Assembly: GCA_028818855.1 (NCBI GenBank)
Contig: JAPPMY010000027.1
Span: 1 to 62,243 of the forward strand
Origin: Rhodospirillales bacterium
Lineage (GTDB): Bacteria; Pseudomonadota; Alphaproteobacteria; UBA828
Direction of reading: 5' to 3'
Length of the DNA: 62,243 bases
Shown: in pieces, positions 48,722-56,088 of the stretch
Position numbering within the stretch: the first letter of the stretch is position 1
Layout of the letters: the number at the start of each line of letters is the position of its first letter
Position numbers and translations under genes: made by a program
Notes under the pieces: model-generated
What the model was told of the DNA's origin: nothing
Seen by the model: the letters and a program-made list of their open reading frames with translations, nothing else
The model's database searches: none

Positions 48722-49032
48722 AAGGCCAAGATTCTGTCCCCACCGCCATCAGAACGCACCCGGATCACGACCATGATTGGCGAGACACGGTGCTCGATTT
48801 CTTGGGCGAGAGGGCGCTCAGCAACGGCACCTGCGAGAAGTGCCGTACTCCCAAAATCGAAATGGCACCCGCTCTGGTGACGCTCGCACGATGGGAACCC
48901 AAGGATCAGAAGTGGACCCTAAGCGGAGACACCTATCCGCTTGCGGTATTTGTCTGCATGCATTGCGGGCATGTCAATTTGTACAGCGCAGCGCTCGCCG
49001 GTGTGGACAAAGAGAATCTTGGGCCAGAATAG
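48718..49032 (+). CDS. Zinc-ribbon-like passenger protein, 104 residues
   Basis: Two Cys pairs, CEKC (about residue 39) and CMHC (about 81), form a likely zinc ribbon. The N-terminus is His/Asp-rich. The ATG overlaps the upstream stop (ATGA). No family is recognised. The frame of the following membrane protein overlaps it and offers no clear start, so the two products might be linked by frameshifting. Confidence 0.6.
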   Translation: MKGQDSVPTAIRTHPDHDHDWRDTVLDFLGERALSNGTCEKCRTPKIEMAPALVTLARWEPKDQKWTLSGDTYPLAVFVCMHCGHVNLYSAALAGVDKENLGPE

Positions 49033-49490
49033 GATTCGTAAGAGCGGCGATCGCGTGGACCATTCTTGTTCTCGTTGGCTGTGGTCTCCCCTTTGCATTT
49101 GAAGATCCTCTTTCAGGGGAAAACCCCAAATATATAGCTGCGGCCAGGAACATAGCCATTATCGCGGGCGGTCTTATTGGTCTCCCGATAGCCATCATGG
49201 GCCTCTATATGAGAAAGGAAAGCCTGCAATTGGCTCGGGACGATAACCAATTGCAGAAGGCAGGGAGCGACAGCGCTGATCGGCTCGTGCGCCCCACCCC
49301 TCACCAAGGGGAAATGTACTATGAGATTTTCCGTGACAGCGCAGGTGCGTGGCGCTGGCGGTTTAGAGCGCCTAACGGTGAACTCATTAATTCTTCTTCG
49401 GAGGGCTATAGCACTAGGAGTGACTGTCTCAATGCCATCGCACTCGTGAGTTCATCGGACAAAGCACCCATTCGGGAAGTGTCGGAATGA
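48891..49490 (+). CDS. Membrane-anchored DUF1508 (YegP-like) protein, start uncertain
   Basis: The recognisable part lies after about 49040: two membrane segments (AAIAWTILVLVGCGLPFAF and IAIIAGGLIGLPIAIMGLYM), a charged linker, then MYYEIFRDSAGAWRWRFRA-NGE-I-SS-EGY, the DUF1508 pattern. No ATG, GTG or TTG lies just before the first membrane segment in this frame. The start given is the nearest in-frame ATG, which overlaps the zinc-ribbon gene by 142 bp. Alternatives are a start at 48777, a non-canonical start, or a -1 frameshift from the upstream gene. Confidence 0.55.
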   Translation: MGTQGSEVDPKRRHLSACGICLHALRACQFVQRSARRCGQRESWARIGFVRAAIAWTILVLVGCGLPFAFEDPLSGENPKYIAAARNIAIIAGGLIGLPIAIMGLYMRKESLQLARDDNQLQKAGSDSADRLVRPTPHQGEMYYEIFRDSAGAWRWRFRAPNGELINSSSEGYSTRSDCLNAIALVSSSDKAPIREVSE

Positions 49491-49584
49491 TAGTGTCGTC
49501 CCCTGCGTCCCTCAGCCGGCCAGGCTCCCTCCGCCAGCTTCGCGTATAAGTCCCCGGCTCTTTTGCGTCGTCCCGGTAGACTCC

Positions 49585-50556
49585 CTACGACCTTGCCCCG
49601 CTTGCCAGTCCGTTGTCGGCGATCAGCTCCCGGTAACGCAGCCGCTTCCCAACCCCGCCATCGGCGACCGTGCCCATCATATCGATGGTGTCGCGGTCAC
49701 GCATGTTGTGGCGAGCTGCGAACTCCTGGACGTAGCGGTCCATGTGCTTCGGCGACAGCTTGTGGAACGTTCCGGTGTGACTGCGCTTGAGCATGGACCA
49801 GAATGATTCGATCCCCTGCGTCCCTACGCCATCGTCCCGGACGTACTCGCCAGCCGAGTGATTGACGCTCTCGCGGTTCGGCAAGCCGCTGTAGGCGCGG
49901 GCCTCGTCGGTGTAGATGGTGGCGCCTGGGGCTGCGTGGGTGCCAATGAACGCGCCCAAGGTCTCTTTGTCCGCCGCCTCGACTGTCTGAGCGCGCACGG
50001 CGCCGGTAGCCCTGTCACGGGCGCCGGCGACGATGGTCTTGCCGAGGTCCGGCTTCTGGCGCGCCTCGCGGCGCTTCTTGCCATGCATATTCTTGAGCTT
50101 GCCGCCCATGTAGGTCTCGTCGACCTCGACCGGACCGGAGAACACACCGCCTTCGTGCGCCAGAGCAACCCGCAACCGGTGGGCGAGGAACCACGCGCTG
50201 CGCTGATTGATGTTCAGGTCGCGATGCAGCTTCATGGACGAAACGGACTTCAAGCTGGTGGTCATCAGGTAGGTGGCGATCATCCACACCTGGAAGCCGA
50301 GCTTGGAGCCCTCCATGACCGTGCCGGTCTTGGCGCTGAACCGCTTCGCACATTCCTTCTCGCGGCACCGGAAGGGCATGGTCTTGTGCTTGGCCCCGGT
50401 CTGCACGCTGACCGAACCGCAGTGAGGGCAGGTGATCCCTTCCGGCCAGCGGCGCTCGATGAACCACGCCTCGGCGGTTGCGTCGTCTGGAAACCTACGC
50501 ATAATCTCGATCAACGAGATGCCTTCGCGGTGGGATTTGCCGGGTGCCTTGGTCAT
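49585..50556 (-). CDS. IS1595-family (ISXO2-like) transposase
   Basis: 323 residues. The N-terminal zinc ribbon uses C43, C46, C64 and C69 (CPHC...CREKEC). The ISXO2-like RNase H catalytic domain follows, with Asp in PVEVDETYMGG near 145, Asp in TIYTDEARAYSG near 217 and the GIESFWSMLKR segment near 250. It catalyses cut and joining at the 25-bp ends. The gene looks intact. It lies inside the element with its start 34 bp from an internal partial copy of the terminal repeat. Confidence 0.93.
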   Translation of the reverse strand: MTKAPGKSHREGISLIEIMRRFPDDATAEAWFIERRWPEGITCPHCGSVSVQTGAKHKTMPFRCREKECAKRFSAKTGTVMEGSKLGFQVWMIATYLMTTSLKSVSSMKLHRDLNINQRSAWFLAHRLRVALAHEGGVFSGPVEVDETYMGGKLKNMHGKKRREARQKPDLGKTIVAGARDRATGAVRAQTVEAADKETLGAFIGTHAAPGATIYTDEARAYSGLPNRESVNHSAGEYVRDDGVGTQGIESFWSMLKRSHTGTFHKLSPKHMDRYVQEFAARHNMRDRDTIDMMGTVADGGVGKRLRYRELIADNGLASGARS

Positions 50557-50590
50557 CGCCGTCGCTTTCCTGAGAACACCACGACCTTAC

Positions 50591-50604
50591 AGGAGAGTGC
50601 CGAA
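50591..50604 (+). repeat. Internal partial copy of the terminal repeat
   Basis: AGGAGAGTGCCGAA is identical to the inner 14 bases of the left repeat and has the same orientation. It lies just upstream of the transposase start and, with the right end, brackets a 709-bp segment holding two small genes. It may be a transposase-binding/autoregulatory site or an old element end. Confidence 0.75.
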
Positions 50605-50685
50605 GTTGGCAACCCCCAAATCCCCCGTTGGCACACTTTCATCCGCCGCATAGTATGCGGCCTCATCTGCGGGGGGGAGGCTGTC

Positions 50686-50994
50686 ATGACCGGAGGAGCG
50701 CAACGACCGAATTCCTTGAGGTTCGTGCTTTTCGAAGAGGAAGGCGCGTGGGTCGCAGTATGCCTTGAGCGTTACATCGGCGCGCAAGGCAGCACCAAGG
50801 AAGATGTGGAGCAGGGCCTGAAAACCGTCTATCGCGCCGAGTTGGATTATTCGTTGCGGCGCAGCGGAATTCCGTTTCACGGGATTATGCGATCCCCCCA
50901 GCGGTTCCATGATATGTGGGAGTCAGGTCGCCCCGACGTGGTGCGCAACACGATCTACGACAAGAATGCTGCAGACAAGGAGTTGGCGGCGTAA
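50686..50994 (+). CDS. HicB-like domain protein, transposon passenger
   Basis: 102 residues from the ATG at 50686, with GGGAGG five bases upstream. The segment LRFVLFEEEGAWVAVCLERYIGAQGSTKEDVEQGLKTVYRAEL resembles the partial RNase H fold of HicB antitoxins (substrate-like strand pair, then GxT..EA). No DNA-binding tail is obvious. It is followed by a small gene, so a toxin-antitoxin pair is possible, but neither partner clearly matches HicA. Confidence 0.55.
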   Translation: MTGGAQRPNSLRFVLFEEEGAWVAVCLERYIGAQGSTKEDVEQGLKTVYRAELDYSLRRSGIPFHGIMRSPQRFHDMWESGRPDVVRNTIYDKNAADKELAA

Positions 50995-50996
50995 TC

Positions 50997-51269
50997 GTGG
51001 CGGCGTTCCCCTTTCCTAATTTCCCAACTTACCAGCAATATGCCGACTGGCTCGGCGGCAACGGCATTCGGGTTGAGTTTGACGTGAACGAGTGGGGCCG
51101 ATACATGCTCGCGTCCCATGCCGATGGTTCACGGCACACTATCGAACGTCATCTTGAGCCAAAAACCCCCTTGGTGCCGAGTACCGTAGAGCGCATTGAT
51201 CTTCGCCTCGGTGTCGTTTCGCCGTGGAACCCGCTATCCAAGACTCAGCAAGAAGCGGCTGACGATTAG
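50997..51269 (+). CDS. Hypothetical 90-residue passenger protein
   Basis: Starts at GTG (50997), two bases after the stop of the HicB-like gene; AAGGAG lies 15 bases upstream, so the start is not certain. The product (FPTYQQYADWLGGNGIRVEF then ASHADGSRHTIERHL) has a faint HicA-like order, a helix then a GS-H segment. It ends 5 bp before the right inverted repeat. The function is unassigned. Confidence 0.5.
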   Translation: MAAFPFPNFPTYQQYADWLGGNGIRVEFDVNEWGRYMLASHADGSRHTIERHLEPKTPLVPSTVERIDLRLGVVSPWNPLSKTQQEAADD

Positions 51270-51274
51270 CCCTC

Positions 51275-51299
51275 TTCGGCACTCTCCTACATAATCCCC
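51275..51299. repeat. Right terminal inverted repeat
   Basis: 25 bases ending TAGGAGAGT... in reverse complement; exact inverted copy of 46127-46151. It is followed directly by the right copy of the target duplication. Confidence 0.95.
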
Positions 51300-51307
51300 G
51301 CTTCATG
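51300..51307. repeat. Target site duplication, right copy (GCTTCATG)
   Basis: Identical to 46119-46126. Removing the element plus one copy rejoins the Gfo/Idh/MocA frame exactly. Confidence 0.93.
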
Positions 51308-51376
51308 GAAGCCCTCCACGCCAGGGTGTAGAGCCAGCGTCCGAACACACGGCTCGTCGCGGCGGCCGCCGCCACC
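51308..51376 (+). pseudogene. Gfo/Idh/MocA remnant right of the transposon
   Basis: When the element is removed the frame reads GVGFM-EALHARV-stop-SQRPNTRLVAA. HARV.SQ.P..RLVAVAD is the usual sequence after the nucleotide-binding loop, and the TAG at 51329-51331 sits where a Tyr codon is common, so a point mutation is likely. Similarity fades after about 51376. The rest of the gene is missing; the next gene starts at 51486. Confidence 0.7.
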
Positions 51377-51485
51377 GTCCCCCGGCTAAATCGACTCCCC
51401 TCGTCTGCGCGCCTATCATGGCGGCCAACGATGCCGGGGCGTCCGGTGGCGCCTCCGCGGGTTCTTGCAACAAGGGAGGAAAGTC

Positions 51486-52676
51486 ATGGGCAAGCTTGAC
51501 CTGACACGGCGGTCTCTTCTGAAAGCAGGCGGCATGGGCGGCCTCGGCGCAATCGGCCTGTCGCTGGCCGGCTCGCCATGGTCGAAGGCGCTCGCGGCCT
51601 CGGGCTCGGTGACCCTCGCCGATATCGGTGTGGGCGACCCGGCTGGCGACTGGTCGCGCTACTCGAACAAGACCGACTGGGACGTCAACCTGGTGGCCGT
51701 GGGCAACGCGCCCGCCACGATCATCAACGTCCTGCTCGGCGGCGGCGGCACGTCGACCTATGACGCGCTTCACATCGTCGGCGGCGTGCAGGAGCCTCTC
51801 GCTCAGCTCGGCCTGATCCTGCCGGTAGACCCCAGCCGGATGCCGAACTGGGGCGCGAACGAGTACATCTCCCAGTACTTCGTGGACGGCGCGCCGGGCT
51901 GGCCGCATATCGCCCACGAAGGGCAGGTCTACGGGATCCCGACCATCCTGCAGGGCGAATCGATCTGCTACCTGCCGGACGAGACCGGCGGCGTGGGCTC
52001 GGTGGACTCCTTCGGCGCACTCTTCGACCCGCAGTACGCGGGCTACGTGGCGCTCGAGGACAACTACACCACCGCCGGCTACAAGACGGCGATCCACATG
52101 AAGCACGCGGGCATCGCGGACATCCAGAACCCCGTGAACATGACCAAGGACGAGATCAACACGGTCGTCGACTACCTCATCGAGAAGAAGAAGGCGGGCC
52201 AGTTCCGGGTTCTCTGGACCAGCTTCGAGCAGGCGGTCAACCTGCTGCTCAACAAAGAGGTGGTCGTGCTCGATGGCTGGGAGCCGATGGTGATCGTCGC
52301 CAACAAGCAGGGTGCGAACAGCATCTACGCGACGCCCAAGGAGGGCTACCTGCTGTGGGCGATGTCGGGCTACATCACCAACAACCCGGCGCGCTCCGAG
52401 GAGCACACGCAGGCGGTCTACGACCTCTTCGACTTCATGCTGGGGCCCTGGTACGGGGCGAAGATCAGCGCCATGCGGGGCTACATGACCAACTCGCAGG
52501 CGCCGGGATTCGCCGCCGCGAACCCGGACGCCTTTGCCGAGGGCGAGGCGGAGGCGGCCGTCGCCAACGATGCCAACGTGAAGCGCAAGCTCGAGTTCGG
52601 CGGCATCTGGCACAACCGCTGGCCGGCCTCCTACATCGAGCACGAGGCGGCCTGGGCACGCTTCAAGGCGGCGTAG
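51486..52676 (+). CDS. Polyamine/spermidine-type ABC substrate-binding protein
   Basis: 396 residues from the ATG at 51486, with AGGGAGGAAAG upstream. The N-terminus MGKLDLTRRSLLKAGG is a twin-arginine signal, so the protein is exported folded to the periplasm. The mature part is of the PotD/PotF type (family 8-like). Ligand contacts cannot be named. It is the first gene of the importer unit (binding protein, two permeases), with the ATPase gene on the other strand. Confidence 0.87.
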   Translation: MGKLDLTRRSLLKAGGMGGLGAIGLSLAGSPWSKALAASGSVTLADIGVGDPAGDWSRYSNKTDWDVNLVAVGNAPATIINVLLGGGGTSTYDALHIVGGVQEPLAQLGLILPVDPSRMPNWGANEYISQYFVDGAPGWPHIAHEGQVYGIPTILQGESICYLPDETGGVGSVDSFGALFDPQYAGYVALEDNYTTAGYKTAIHMKHAGIADIQNPVNMTKDEINTVVDYLIEKKKAGQFRVLWTSFEQAVNLLLNKEVVVLDGWEPMVIVANKQGANSIYATPKEGYLLWAMSGYITNNPARSEEHTQAVYDLFDFMLGPWYGAKISAMRGYMTNSQAPGFAAANPDAFAEGEAEAAVANDANVKRKLEFGGIWHNRWPASYIEHEAAWARFKAA

Positions 52677-52696
52677 GTCGAACCGGCAAGTTTCGG

Positions 52697-52730
52697 CTCC
52701 CCCGGGCGCCCCAGGCGGCACCCGGGGGCT
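52697..52730 (+). terminator. Hairpin after the binding-protein gene
   Basis: CCCCCGGGCGCC (52699-52710) pairs with GGCACCCGGGGG (52717-52728), 11 of 12 bases, with a 6-base loop and no T run. It probably stabilises or attenuates the transcript between binding protein and permeases, like the stem at 43165. Confidence 0.6.
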
Positions 52731-52783
52731 CCGGCCCGACGTAACCCTTTCGCACGGCGACCCCCGCAGAGGCCGCCAGACCC

Positions 52784-53653
52784 GTGCCTCTCAGGGCCCT
52801 CCCGCGACTCGCGCTCCTGCTGCTTCCGGTCGCGTTCGTCCTGGTCTTCGTGATCGGCCCGCTGGCGATCACGGTCGCCGTGAGCTTCTGGCAGCGGGCG
52901 GGCTTCACGGTGCAGCCCGCCCTGACGCCCGTCAACTACCTCGATTTCTTCGAAGGCGTCCGCATCACCGTGCTGGAGCGGAGCCTGGTCGTGGCCCCGG
53001 TGGCCACCGCGATCGGCCTCGTGATCGCCTATCCGATCGCCTACTTCCTCGCCTTCCGCGCCTCGCGCCATGTGGTGCGCGTGGTTCTTCTGCTCATCAC
53101 CATTCCCTTCCTCGTCAACTACGTCATCCGCAACTTCGCCTGGTCCTACCTGCTGGGGCGCAACGGGCCGATCAACGACGCAATCATCGGGCTCGGCCTG
53201 AGCGACGGCCCCATCGACTGGCTGCTGTTCAGCGACTTCTCGGTCTACGTCGGGCTGGTCGCGGCCTACATGCCGTTCATGGTCTTTCCGCTCTGGCTCT
53301 CGCTCGCGGGCATCGACAGGCGGCAGATCGAAGCGAGCTGGATGCTCGGGGCAAACCCTGTCCTCACCTTCCTCCGGGTGACCCTGCCGCTCTCGCTGCC
53401 CGGCATCTTCGCGGCGGCGATCTTCGGCTTCGTCGGCGTGTTCGGGGAGAGCGCGGTCTCGCTCATCCTGGGCGGCGCCGGCTACGAGCTGATGGGCAAC
53501 ACCATCGCGAGCGCGATGGAGGTGCTGCACTATCCGCTGGCTGCGGCGATGTCGAGCGTGGTGGTGGCGGTGATGACGGCGCTGCTCCTCGCCTGGTATC
53601 TCGGCTTCGACGTGCGCTCCTTCCTCGGCAAGATCCTGACGCGGGGCAGCTAG
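52784..53653 (+). CDS. Polyamine-type ABC importer, permease (PotB-like)
   Basis: 289 residues starting at GTG (52784). Six membrane segments; the loop VNYVIRNFAWSYLLGRNGPIN is typical of PotB-type permeases, and the ATPase contact motif is RRQIEASWMLGANPVLTFLRVTLP near 185. The stop is directly followed by the next ATG. Confidence 0.88.
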   Translation: MPLRALPRLALLLLPVAFVLVFVIGPLAITVAVSFWQRAGFTVQPALTPVNYLDFFEGVRITVLERSLVVAPVATAIGLVIAYPIAYFLAFRASRHVVRVVLLLITIPFLVNYVIRNFAWSYLLGRNGPINDAIIGLGLSDGPIDWLLFSDFSVYVGLVAAYMPFMVFPLWLSLAGIDRRQIEASWMLGANPVLTFLRVTLPLSLPGIFAAAIFGFVGVFGESAVSLILGGAGYELMGNTIASAMEVLHYPLAAAMSSVVVAVMTALLLAWYLGFDVRSFLGKILTRGS

Positions 53654-54469
53654 ATGGGCGAGTCCCGCATCAGTCGCGGCGTCTTCTGGGTCGTCACCTT
53701 GGTGGCGCTGGCCTTCCTCTACGCGCCGCTGGTGCCGCCTCTGATCCTCTCGGCCACCGCGCGCTATCAGTTCGGCCAGGTGACCGACGAGCCGGCGTTC
53801 ACGCTGCGCTGGTACGTCGAGATGTGGGACAATCCCATCCTCGTCAATTCCTTCGAGACCTCGGTGATCGTCGCCGTCATCGTCGGCGCAGTCACGCCCG
53901 TGCTGGCGCTGCTGGCCGCGATGGCCGTGCGCGAGCTCAAGGTGCGCCGGCTCATCATCATCCTCATGCTGCTGCCGCTCTTCGTGCCCGGCATCAGCAT
54001 GGGGATCGCGACCGCCTTCTTCTTCCGCGAGCTTGCCATTCCGTCGTCGTTCTTCTCGATCGTCGTCATTCACGTCGTCTGGGCGCTGCCCTTCGCCTTC
54101 CTCATCGTGCTGACGGTGATGACCACCTTCGATCCGGTCCTGCTGGAGGCGGCCCACATGAGCGGCGCGAACCGCTGGCGCGCCTTCTTCGACATCGAGT
54201 TGCCGCTGATCTATCCCGGCGTGGTGGGAGCCGCGATCTTCTCGATGATCATCTCGTTCAACGAGACCATCAGGACCACCATGGTGCAGGGGCCTTACAA
54301 CACGGTGCAGACCTACATATGGTCCACCTTCAAGCAGATCGGGCTGACGCCCACGCTGTTCGCGCTGATGGGGCTGCTCATCATCGTGACCTTCGGGCTG
54401 GTGCTGGTGTTGAGCGTCATGGGCGCCCGCCAGGCGCGGCGGGAGATGCGGGCACAGGCCTCGGCCTGA
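53654..54469 (+). CDS. Polyamine-type ABC importer, permease (PotC-like)
   Basis: 271 residues with six membrane segments. The ATPase contact motif is DPVLLEAAHMSGANRWRAFFDIELP near 160. It begins immediately after the PotB-like stop. It ends only 10 bp from the stop of the convergent ATPase gene, so the two transcripts must meet here. Confidence 0.88.
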   Translation: MGESRISRGVFWVVTLVALAFLYAPLVPPLILSATARYQFGQVTDEPAFTLRWYVEMWDNPILVNSFETSVIVAVIVGAVTPVLALLAAMAVRELKVRRLIIILMLLPLFVPGISMGIATAFFFRELAIPSSFFSIVVIHVVWALPFAFLIVLTVMTTFDPVLLEAAHMSGANRWRAFFDIELPLIYPGVVGAAIFSMIISFNETIRTTMVQGPYNTVQTYIWSTFKQIGLTPTLFALMGLLIIVTFGLVLVLSVMGARQARREMRAQASA

Positions 54470-54479
54470 GCGCGGCAGG

Positions 54480-55559
54480 TCAGTCGGCGAGCAGGATCAC
54501 GTCCTCGCGGCGGAAGCCGATGCTCACCTCGACGGGCGCTGAGTCCAGCTCGCGCCTGGTCGATGTTGCAATCGCCTTCTGGCCGTCGCGGAAGGTGAGG
54601 TGGTGGTCGACGTTGGTGCCGCGGTAGATCATTTCCTCCAACGCGACGTCCAGGCGAACCGGGGCGTTGGACGCGGCCGCACCGATAAGGATGTTCTCGG
54701 CGCGGACGGCGACGTCGCAGTCTCCGGGCGCGCGCTCCGGCTGCTCGCCCCGCTCGATCGTCACCGCCTGGCCTGCGATCTCGATGTCCGCCTCCGCCCC
54801 GCGCAGGGCCAGGAGCCGGGCCTCCAGCACGTTGCAGCCGCGGAAGAACCCTGCGACGAAGCGGGCGCGAGGCCGGCGGAACAGCGCCTCCGGGCGGTCG
54901 CACTGCACGCAGACGCCGCGGTTGAGCACGGCGATCCGGTCGCTCATGGTGAGCGCCTCCTCCTGGTCGTGGGTGACGTAGAGGAAGGTGGTGCCGGTGC
55001 CACGCTGGAGGTGCTTGAGCTCGGTCTGCATCTCGCGCCGGATCTTCTCGTCGAGCGCGGCCAGAGGCTCGTCGAGCAGGAGGATCGCGGGGCGGGGCGC
55101 CAGCGCACGCGCGACCGCCACGCGCTGCTGCTCGCCGCCGCTGAGCAGCGTCACGTTCTTCTTCTCCATGCCGGAGAGGCCGACCAGGTCCACGAGCTCC
55201 TCGACCCGGCGCTGCCGCTCGCCCCGCGCCATGTGGCGGACCTTGAGCCCGTAGGCGACGTTCTCCGCCACTGTCATGTGCGGGAAGATGGCGTACTGCT
55301 GGAACACCATGCCCAGGTTCCGGCGCCAGGGCGGGACCGTGCCGACGTCCTTCCCCTCGATCAGGATTCGGCCGGAATCGGGCTTCGCCAGCCCCGCGAT
55401 GATGCGCAGCGTCGACGACTTGCCCGAGCCGCTGGGGCCGAGGAAGGTGAAGAACTCCCCCCTCTCGATCCCCAAGCACAGGTCGTCGGCGACCACCGTG
55501 CGGTCGAACCGCTTGGAGACGCGGTCCAGCTCCAGAATGGGCGCGGTCGTTTCGGCCAT
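54480..55559 (-). CDS. Polyamine-type ABC importer, ATP-binding protein (PotA-like)
   Basis: 359 residues from the ATG at 55557-55559, with AAGGA upstream. Walker A GPSGSGKSS near 37, signature LSGGEQQRV, Walker B ILLLDEPLAALD and switch THDQEEALT. A TOBE domain follows residue 235. In related loci this gene usually lies with the permeases; here it is on the opposite strand and convergent, which suggests an inversion of this gene and its upstream region. Confidence 0.9.
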   Translation of the reverse strand: MAETTAPILELDRVSKRFDRTVVADDLCLGIERGEFFTFLGPSGSGKSSTLRIIAGLAKPDSGRILIEGKDVGTVPPWRRNLGMVFQQYAIFPHMTVAENVAYGLKVRHMARGERQRRVEELVDLVGLSGMEKKNVTLLSGGEQQRVAVARALAPRPAILLLDEPLAALDEKIRREMQTELKHLQRGTGTTFLYVTHDQEEALTMSDRIAVLNRGVCVQCDRPEALFRRPRARFVAGFFRGCNVLEARLLALRGAEADIEIAGQAVTIERGEQPERAPGDCDVAVRAENILIGAAASNAPVRLDVALEEMIYRGTNVDHHLTFRDGQKAIATSTRRELDSAPVEVSIGFRREDVILLAD

Positions 55560-55613
55560 TGTCCTTCGCCGGATTTCCTGTTCGTCCAACTCAAACGAAG
55601 AGGGAAGGATATC

Positions 55614-55685
55614 ATGGCGCCGGACGATCTCCGCTACACCACCGCGACCGAGGCGCTGGATCCAGGATATCTAGCCGCCGGGTGA
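55614..55685 (+). pseudogene. Truncated gene start, amidase-like
   Basis: A strong ribosome site (GGGAAGGATATC) precedes an ATG at 55614, but the frame stops after 23 codons. The product, MAPDDLRYTTATEAL and on, resembles the first residues of amidase-signature enzymes (DDL.YLSATEAL). The rest is missing. It is divergent from the PotA-like gene, so an amidase may once have belonged to this import locus. Confidence 0.5.
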
Positions 55686-55944
55686 CACGCACAGGCAGAG
55701 CGTGCCCCCGTCGTCGCACATTCCGGGCTGCGACAGCGCCCGCATTCTCGCGACGATCAGCTTCCCCGTGTCCTGCTTCCTTCCTCGGCCGAACGTGGGG
55801 TGGGTCATTTGCCCCACGTCCTCACCAACGCGAACGTGGGGAAACCACATGAACTGCCTGGAACAGCCAAGCGCGACGTTGGAGTTTACTGCATTGATAA
55901 AAATAAGGAATTTGAAATATTGTGGAACTCTCTGGAACAAGGTC
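55686..55944. other. Low-GC spacer with ACGTGGGG repeats
   Basis: No gene seen. ACGTGGGG occurs at 55793-55800 and 55834-55841, with its inverse CCCCACGT at 55812-55819, so the first two can form an 8-bp hairpin. The part at 55855-55945 is AT-rich compared with its surroundings. Together with the truncated gene and the adjacent tRNA this looks like a site of past insertion or deletion. Confidence 0.4.
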
Positions 55945-56032
55945 TGGTGCCCGCGCCCGGACTCGAACCGGGACGGCCTTTCGGCCAACGGATTTTAAGT
56001 CCGTTGCGTCTACCAAATTCCGCCACGCGGGC
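55945..56032 (-). tRNA. tRNA-Leu (anticodon UAA)
   Basis: Read on the minus strand, the gene begins GCCCGCGTGGCGGAATTTGG, has the D-arm GGTAGACGC, the anticodon stem ACGGA/TCCGT around the loop CTTAAAA (anticodon TAA), a long variable arm GGCCGAAAGGCC and the T-arm GGTTCGAGTCC. The acceptor stem closes with GCGGGC, and CCA is encoded (55945-55947). The long variable arm confirms a class II leucine tRNA. Confidence 0.96.
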
Positions 56033-56088
56033 TCAGGCACACGATAGGAAGCGGGGCGGCCTCGGACAAGCGGCGCGGCGCGTACCGG

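Larger units (their letters stand above)
46127..51299. mobile_element. IS1595-family transposon with passenger genes
   Basis: A 5,173-bp element bounded by 25-bp perfect inverted repeats and an 8-bp target duplication, carrying an IS1595-type transposase on the minus strand (49585-50556) and at least eight other genes. Ordinary IS1595 members are about 0.7-1.1 kb; larger members with passenger genes are known in the family. Several internal genes are visibly lower in GC than the chromosome. It splits a Gfo/Idh/MocA gene. Perfect ends and duplication suggest a recent insertion. Confidence 0.93.

Noticed and set aside
55945-56032. tRNA as attachment site of an integrated element
   Set aside because: No integrase gene and no second copy of the tRNA 3' end were found nearby; the transposon at 46127-51299 uses a different target.
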